From: Porphyromonadaceae bacterium UBA3318
Lineage (GTDB): Bacteria > Bacteroidota > Bacteroidia > Bacteroidales > Muribaculaceae
DNA length: 16,899 nucleotides
Assembly (NCBI GenBank): GCA_002361235.1
Contig: DESI01000088.1
Coordinates: 1 to 16,899, forward strand
Direction of reading: 5' to 3'
Position numbers and translations under genes: made by a program. This document shows, one piece after another, positions 13,229-16,899 of this stretch (the first letter of the stretch is position 1; each line of letters begins with the position of its first letter). Under the pieces are notes generated by a model. It had not been told where the DNA came from. It searched no databases and saw only the letters and a list, made by a program, of their open reading frames with translations.

Positions 13229-14941
13229 ATGAAAATCGAAAACATCGACGTCTCCTCCTATCCTAAGTCGGAGAAAATATATGTACAGGGATCACGCCCC
13301 GACATCCGCGTGGGCATGCGCAAGATCCATCAGTACCCCACAGTAAAGATAGAGAACGGCAAGCGTGTGGAATATCCCAACGAAGATATCACTGTCTACG
13401 ACACGTCGGGTCCCTACACCGATCCGGACATCAAGACCGACATCAACAAGGGCCTTCCCCGCGAGCGCATAAATTGGGTGCTCGACCGTAACGACACAGA
13501 GGAACTTGATGACATCACCAGCCAGTACGGCCGTATGCGCCGTGACGACAGGAGCCTGGACGCCATACGTTTCCCCGTCAGCCACAAGCCGCGTTGTGCC
13601 AAGGAAGGACATCGCGTCACACAGATGCACTATGCCCGCAAAGGCATCATCACTCCCGAAATGGAGTATGTGGCTATCCGCGAGAACCTTGACAACGAGG
13701 CCCGTGGCATCAGGAGCTACATCACGCCTGAATTCGTGCGTCAGGAAGTGGCCGCAGGCCGCGCCGTAATCTCCTCCAACATCAACCACCCCGAGGCCGA
13801 GCCTATGATAATCGGTCGCAAGTTCAGCTGCAAGCTCAACACAAACATCGGAAATTCGGCCCTTTCGTCCGGCATCGAGGAAGAAGTGGCCAAAGCCGTG
13901 TGGAGCTGCTACTGGGGCGGCGACACGCTGATGGATCTCAGCACCGGCGACAACATCCACGAGACGCGCGAATGGATTATCCGCAACTGTCCCGTGCCGA
14001 TGGGCACCGTGCCTATCTATCAGGCTCTTGAGAAGGTGAATGGCGACGTCAGCAAACTGACATGGGAGATATACCGCGACACCCTCATCGAACAGGCCGA
14101 GCAGGGCGTGGACTACTTCACCATCCATGCCGGAGTACTTAAGGAACATGCCGCTCTGGTGGGCGAGCGTCTTACCGGCTGCGTATCCCGAGGCGGTTCC
14201 ATCATGACCCAGTGGTGCGTGCTGCACAATCAGGAAAGCTTCCTGTACGAGCACTTCGACGAAATCTGCGAGATTCTGAACAAGTACGATGTAGCCGTAT
14301 CACTCGGCGACGGCATGCGTCCGGGTTCCATACACGACGCCAACGACCGCGCTCAGTTCCTGGAACTGGATGTGCTCGGCGAGCTTTGTGCCAAGGCTTG
14401 GGAACACGATGTTCAGGTGCTGATAGAAGGTCCCGGACACGTGCCCATGCAGAAGATACCCGAGAACATGGACCGCGAGATCAAGTCCTGCCACGAGGCC
14501 CCCTTCTACACTCTCGGCCCGCTTACCACCGACATCGCTCCCGCATACGACCATATCACCTCGGCGATTGGCGCCGCCATCATATCGGCACTCGGAACGG
14601 CCATGATATGCTATGTGACGCCCAAGGAGCACCTGTCGCTGCCCACGCTGTCTGACGTGCGCGAAGGCGTGGTGACTTACAAGATAGCCGCCCATGCCGC
14701 CGACATCGCAAAGGGTTTCCCCGGCGCCACCGTTCGCGACGACGCCCTCTCCAAAGCCCGCTACGACTTCCGCTGGAAGGACCAGTTCAACCTGAGTCTC
14801 GACCCGGAGCGTGCCAAGGAATATTACCTGCAGTCGCGCCGTGAGGCTCCCGATGCCAACGACCGTTTCTGCACCATGTGCGGCCCCAACTTCTGCGCTA
14901 TGCGTATCTCGCAGGACATCGCCGACAAATGCGAACAATAA
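13229..14941 (+). CDS. thiC: Phosphomethylpyrimidine synthase ThiC
   Basis: A 570-residue radical SAM enzyme that rearranges 5-aminoimidazole ribotide into hydroxymethylpyrimidine phosphate, the pyrimidine half of thiamine. ThiC uses a non-classical 4Fe-4S motif, CxxCxxxxC, seen here as CTMCGPNFC with C548, C551 and C556 near the C-terminus. The N-terminal domain (KIYVQGSRPDIRVGMRKI), the long barrel with GDGMRPGSIHDANDRAQ, and the segment EGPGHVPMQ are standard. The gene starts 16 bases after thiG and ends 21 bases before thiH, so the three are clearly one operon. The enzyme acts in the cytoplasm and is oxygen-sensitive, like its neighbour ThiH. Confidence 0.97.
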   Translation: MKIENIDVSSYPKSEKIYVQGSRPDIRVGMRKIHQYPTVKIENGKRVEYPNEDITVYDTSGPYTDPDIKTDINKGLPRERINWVLDRNDTEELDDITSQYGRMRRDDRSLDAIRFPVSHKPRCAKEGHRVTQMHYARKGIITPEMEYVAIRENLDNEARGIRSYITPEFVRQEVAAGRAVISSNINHPEAEPMIIGRKFSCKLNTNIGNSALSSGIEEEVAKAVWSCYWGGDTLMDLSTGDNIHETREWIIRNCPVPMGTVPIYQALEKVNGDVSKLTWEIYRDTLIEQAEQGVDYFTIHAGVLKEHAALVGERLTGCVSRGGSIMTQWCVLHNQESFLYEHFDEICEILNKYDVAVSLGDGMRPGSIHDANDRAQFLELDVLGELCAKAWEHDVQVLIEGPGHVPMQKIPENMDREIKSCHEAPFYTLGPLTTDIAPAYDHITSAIGAAIISALGTAMICYVTPKEHLSLPTLSDVREGVVTYKIAAHAADIAKGFPGATVRDDALSKARYDFRWKDQFNLSLDPERAKEYYLQSRREAPDANDRFCTMCGPNFCAMRISQDIADKCEQ

Positions 14942-14962
14942 AAGGATTATAAACAACTGAAA

Positions 14963-16165
14963 ATGTCAGTAACGACAGATAAGGAAATCAATACATTCAA
15001 GGCTCCGAGCGACCCGACGCCCGACGCCATATTCGGTCATGGATTCGCCGATGTGATCGGCGACTATGACTGGGATGATACGTTCCGCATGGTTCGCGAG
15101 GCAACGGACGCCGACGTGCGACGCGTACTGGCCAAGGCCGCGCGTAATGTGAAGCAGCTGACACCGGAGGAATTCGCTGTCCTCATATCCCCCGCCGCCG
15201 ACGCGCACCTGGAGGAAATGGCGCAGCTTAGCCGTCATTTCACCCGTGAGCGTTTCGGCAACGTAGTGTCGCTGTATATCCCTATGTACGTCACCAATGC
15301 GTGCACCAACAAGTGCGTGTATTGCGGTTTCAACTTCGACAATAAAATGCCCCGCACCATCCTGACCATGGAGCAGGTGGAGGCCGAATGCAAGGCCATC
15401 AAGAAGCTCGGTCCGTTCGAGAACATCCTGATCGTCACCGGCGAATGGCCGTCGAAGTGCGGTGTCGATTATCTGGAGAATGTGCTTCAGGTATGCCGTC
15501 CCTATTTCCACAACATGACCATCGAGGTGATGCCGCTTCGTTCGTCGCAATACGAGCGCCTGACACACTCCGGTCTGAACGGCGTGGTCTGCTTTCAGGA
15601 GACATACCACAGGGAATCCTACAGGAAGTATCATCCGTGGGGTATGAAAAGCCACTACGAATGGCGTCTGAACGGTTATGACCGCATGGGCGACGCAGGA
15701 GTGCACAAGATTGGTCTCGGCGTATTGCTCGGTCTTGAGGACTGGCAGCCCGACGTGGTGATGATGGCGCGGCATCTGCGCTATCTGCAGAAGAAGTACT
15801 GGCGTTCGCGCTATTCGGTCAATTTCCCGCGTATGCGCCCGTCGGAGAGCGGCTATCAGCCCAAGAGCATAATCTCCGACCGCGAATTGGTGAAGCTGAC
15901 CTGCGCGTTCCGCATCTTTGACCATGACGTGGACATCTCATTCTCCACTCGCGAGGCGCCCGAATACCGTAATCATATCTTCCCGTTAGGTGTGACTTCG
16001 CTCAGTGCGGGAAGCAAGACGGAACCCGGGGGATATTGCAGCACACCCGAGGCACTGGAGCAGTTCGAGGTGTCGGACGAACGCACCCCTGCCGAGGTAA
16101 TCGAGGCTATCGCCGCCGGCGGATACCAGCCTGTATGGAAGGACTGGGACTCCGTTTTCGATTGA
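14963..16165 (+). CDS. thiH: 2-iminoacetate synthase ThiH
   Basis: A 400-residue radical SAM enzyme that splits tyrosine into p-cresol and 2-iminoacetate (dehydroglycine), the glycine-derived part that ThiG uses for the thiazole ring. The 4Fe-4S motif CxxxCxxC is C114, C118 and C121 in CTNKCVYCGF. The S-adenosylmethionine-binding TGE lies at 159-161. An N-terminal helical region of about 100 residues precedes the barrel. The ThiH type, rather than the glycine oxidase route (ThiO), is what anaerobes use and agrees with the setting. Length is slightly above the E. coli protein (377). It ends the thiGCH operon, with a terminator directly after it. Confidence 0.95.
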   Translation: MSVTTDKEINTFKAPSDPTPDAIFGHGFADVIGDYDWDDTFRMVREATDADVRRVLAKAARNVKQLTPEEFAVLISPAADAHLEEMAQLSRHFTRERFGNVVSLYIPMYVTNACTNKCVYCGFNFDNKMPRTILTMEQVEAECKAIKKLGPFENILIVTGEWPSKCGVDYLENVLQVCRPYFHNMTIEVMPLRSSQYERLTHSGLNGVVCFQETYHRESYRKYHPWGMKSHYEWRLNGYDRMGDAGVHKIGLGVLLGLEDWQPDVVMMARHLRYLQKKYWRSRYSVNFPRMRPSESGYQPKSIISDRELVKLTCAFRIFDHDVDISFSTREAPEYRNHIFPLGVTSLSAGSKTEPGGYCSTPEALEQFEVSDERTPAEVIEAIAAGGYQPVWKDWDSVFD

Positions 16166-16189
16166 TTCCTGGCAATATTGAACCTATAT

Positions 16190-16227
16190 GGTGCCTCACT
16201 TGTTCTCTCAGTGAGGCGCCTTGTTTT
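16190..16227 (+). terminator. Rho-independent terminator after thiH
   Basis: GGTGCCTCACT (16190-16200) pairs with AGTGAGGCGCC (16210-16220) over 11 bp with one G-T pair and a nine-base loop, followed by TTGTTTT. It ends the thiGCH transcript and separates it from sodB. Confidence 0.8.
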
Positions 16228-16250
16228 ATGGGCCTATAATAATATGTTTT
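16220..16250 (+). promoter_or_regulatory. Possible promoter of sodB
   Basis: CTTG (16220-16223), a 19-base spacer and TATGTTTT (16243-16250) resemble the consensus with one mismatch in each element. The -33 part again overlaps the tail of the upstream terminator. The start codon is 25 bases further on, after a Shine-Dalgarno-like AAGAGGA. This is a weaker match than the helicase or methyltransferase promoters. Confidence 0.4.
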
Positions 16251-16275
16251 TATCGATTAAACTTAAGAGGATATT

Positions 16276-16854
16276 ATGAAATTCAGTCAACCACGTCTAC
16301 CATACGCGGTAGACGCTCTGCAGCCGTACATATCTCGTAATACGATCGATTATCACTACGGCAAACATGAGAGCAACTATATCAACACTCTCAACTCTCT
16401 GATAGAAGGCACGGAATTCGAGAACATGTCTCTTGAAGACATAATCGTGAAGAGCGACGGCAAAATCTTCAACAATGCCTCGCAGGCCTGGAACCACATA
16501 TTCTATTTCTTCCAGTTCTCGCCCGAAGGCCTTAAAGAACCCACAGGCAGACTTCGCGAGAAGATAGACGCCACCTTCGGATCGTTCGACGAGTTCAAGC
16601 GTCAGTTCGAGGAGAAAGGCGCCACCCTGTTCGGTTCCGGATGGGTATGGTTATCTGCCGACAAAAACGGAGACCTTCACATCACTCAGGGACCGAACGC
16701 CGGCAACCCCATGACCGAAGGCCTGCGTCCCATCATGACGTTCGACGTCTGGGAGCACGCATATTATCTTGACTATCAGAACCGGCGCGCCGACTATCTG
16801 AAACAGCTGTGGAATATAGTCGACTGGGACATCGTCTCCATGCGTTACGAGTAA
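16276..16854 (+). CDS. sodB: Superoxide dismutase, iron type
   Basis: A 192-residue cytoplasmic enzyme that converts superoxide to hydrogen peroxide and oxygen. The metal ligands are H27 (in YHYGKH), H74 (in WNHIFYF), D157 and H161 (in DVWEHAYYLDY). Q70 in NNASQAWNH and A142 in GPNAGNP are the residues expected in Fe-type rather than Mn-type enzymes, although Bacteroides and Porphyromonas enzymes can be cambialistic. The dimer-interface block, with RADYLKQLW at 171-179, is intact. Length is normal, and the gene has an AGAGGA sequence 6-11 bases before the ATG. It stands behind the thiH terminator and so has its own regulation. It fits an organism that tolerates brief oxygen exposure and shelters oxygen-labile Fe-S enzymes such as ThiC and ThiH. 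Confidence 0.96.
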   Translation: MKFSQPRLPYAVDALQPYISRNTIDYHYGKHESNYINTLNSLIEGTEFENMSLEDIIVKSDGKIFNNASQAWNHIFYFFQFSPEGLKEPTGRLREKIDATFGSFDEFKRQFEEKGATLFGSGWVWLSADKNGDLHITQGPNAGNPMTEGLRPIMTFDVWEHAYYLDYQNRRADYLKQLWNIVDWDIVSMRYE

Positions 16855-16879
16855 GTTCACCGGGTAAAAATAACTGATT

Positions 16880-16899
16880 ATGGAATATAAAAGCGCGGA
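16880..16899 (+). CDS. Possible start of a further gene, cut by the window edge
   Basis: An ATG at 16880 opens a frame beginning MEYKSA, 25 bases after the sodB stop and on the same strand. Only six codons are visible, so its identity and even its reality are uncertain. It has no clear Shine-Dalgarno. Confidence 0.3.

Noticed and set aside
13292..14254. Long antisense frame (320 codons) opposite thiC.
   Set aside because: Long antisense frames are common in GC-rich genes with strong codon bias; the translation resembles no family and thiC is certain.
14966..15925. Long antisense frame (319 codons) opposite thiH.
   Set aside because: It is a shadow of thiH codon use, with no motif or start signal of its own.
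1..16899. CRISPR array, toxin-antitoxin pair, defence island or prophage.
   Set aside because: No regularly spaced repeats, Cas, restriction, integrase or phage proteins were seen; nearly all coding space is taken by recognisable housekeeping and metabolic genes.

Overview
The window looks like the chromosome of a member of the Bacteroidales. Four signs point there. The tmRNA encodes the tag GENNYALAA, of the kind known from Porphyromonas and relatives. Several genes have the Bacteroidetes promoter form TTTG-N19-21-TAnnTTTG. The protein families are typical of the order: a methyltransferase with a THUMP-like C-terminus resembling P. gingivalis PG_1098, a DUF2156 protein, fused FeoA-FeoB, and a stand-alone ECF sigma factor. 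The fairly GC-rich coding sequence would suit a Muribaculaceae-like genome, but that family-level placement is inference.

Layout. Positions 1-470 look accessory: a possible insertion-sequence end at the left edge, a short orphan reading frame of unknown origin, and its terminator. The tmRNA gene ssrA (558-958, minus strand) follows, with its own terminator and promoter. Next come trmN6 (minus) and lon (plus), which diverge. lon converges on a DEAD-box RNA helicase gene (minus), with an AT-rich inverted-repeat region between them. An ECF sigma factor gene diverges from the helicase and ends at a strong terminator. From 6576 the plus strand carries a SAM-dependent methyltransferase, a DUF2156 protein, a GT2 polyprenyl-phosphate mannosyltransferase-like enzyme and the fused iron transporter FeoAB. 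These are followed by the thiamine-pyrimidine/thiazole genes thiG-thiC-thiH, the superoxide dismutase gene sodB, and the first codons of one more possible gene.

How the genes fit together. The left half is mostly housekeeping and quality control: ribosome rescue (tmRNA), proteolysis (Lon), tRNA modification (TrmN6) and RNA remodelling (helicase). Lon is among the proteases that can degrade tmRNA-tagged proteins. The right half has an iron theme: ferrous iron uptake, two 4Fe-4S enzymes (ThiC, ThiH) and an iron-type superoxide dismutase. This is suggestive but not proof of co-regulation, because each block appears to have its own promoter or terminator.

I see no convincing undescribed system. 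The parts most worth a second look are the accessory-looking left end, the lack of a visible TPP riboswitch before thiG, a promoter built into a terminator at 6514-6567, and a few short palindromes and repeats between genes. No non-coding gap longer than 300 bases remains unexplained.
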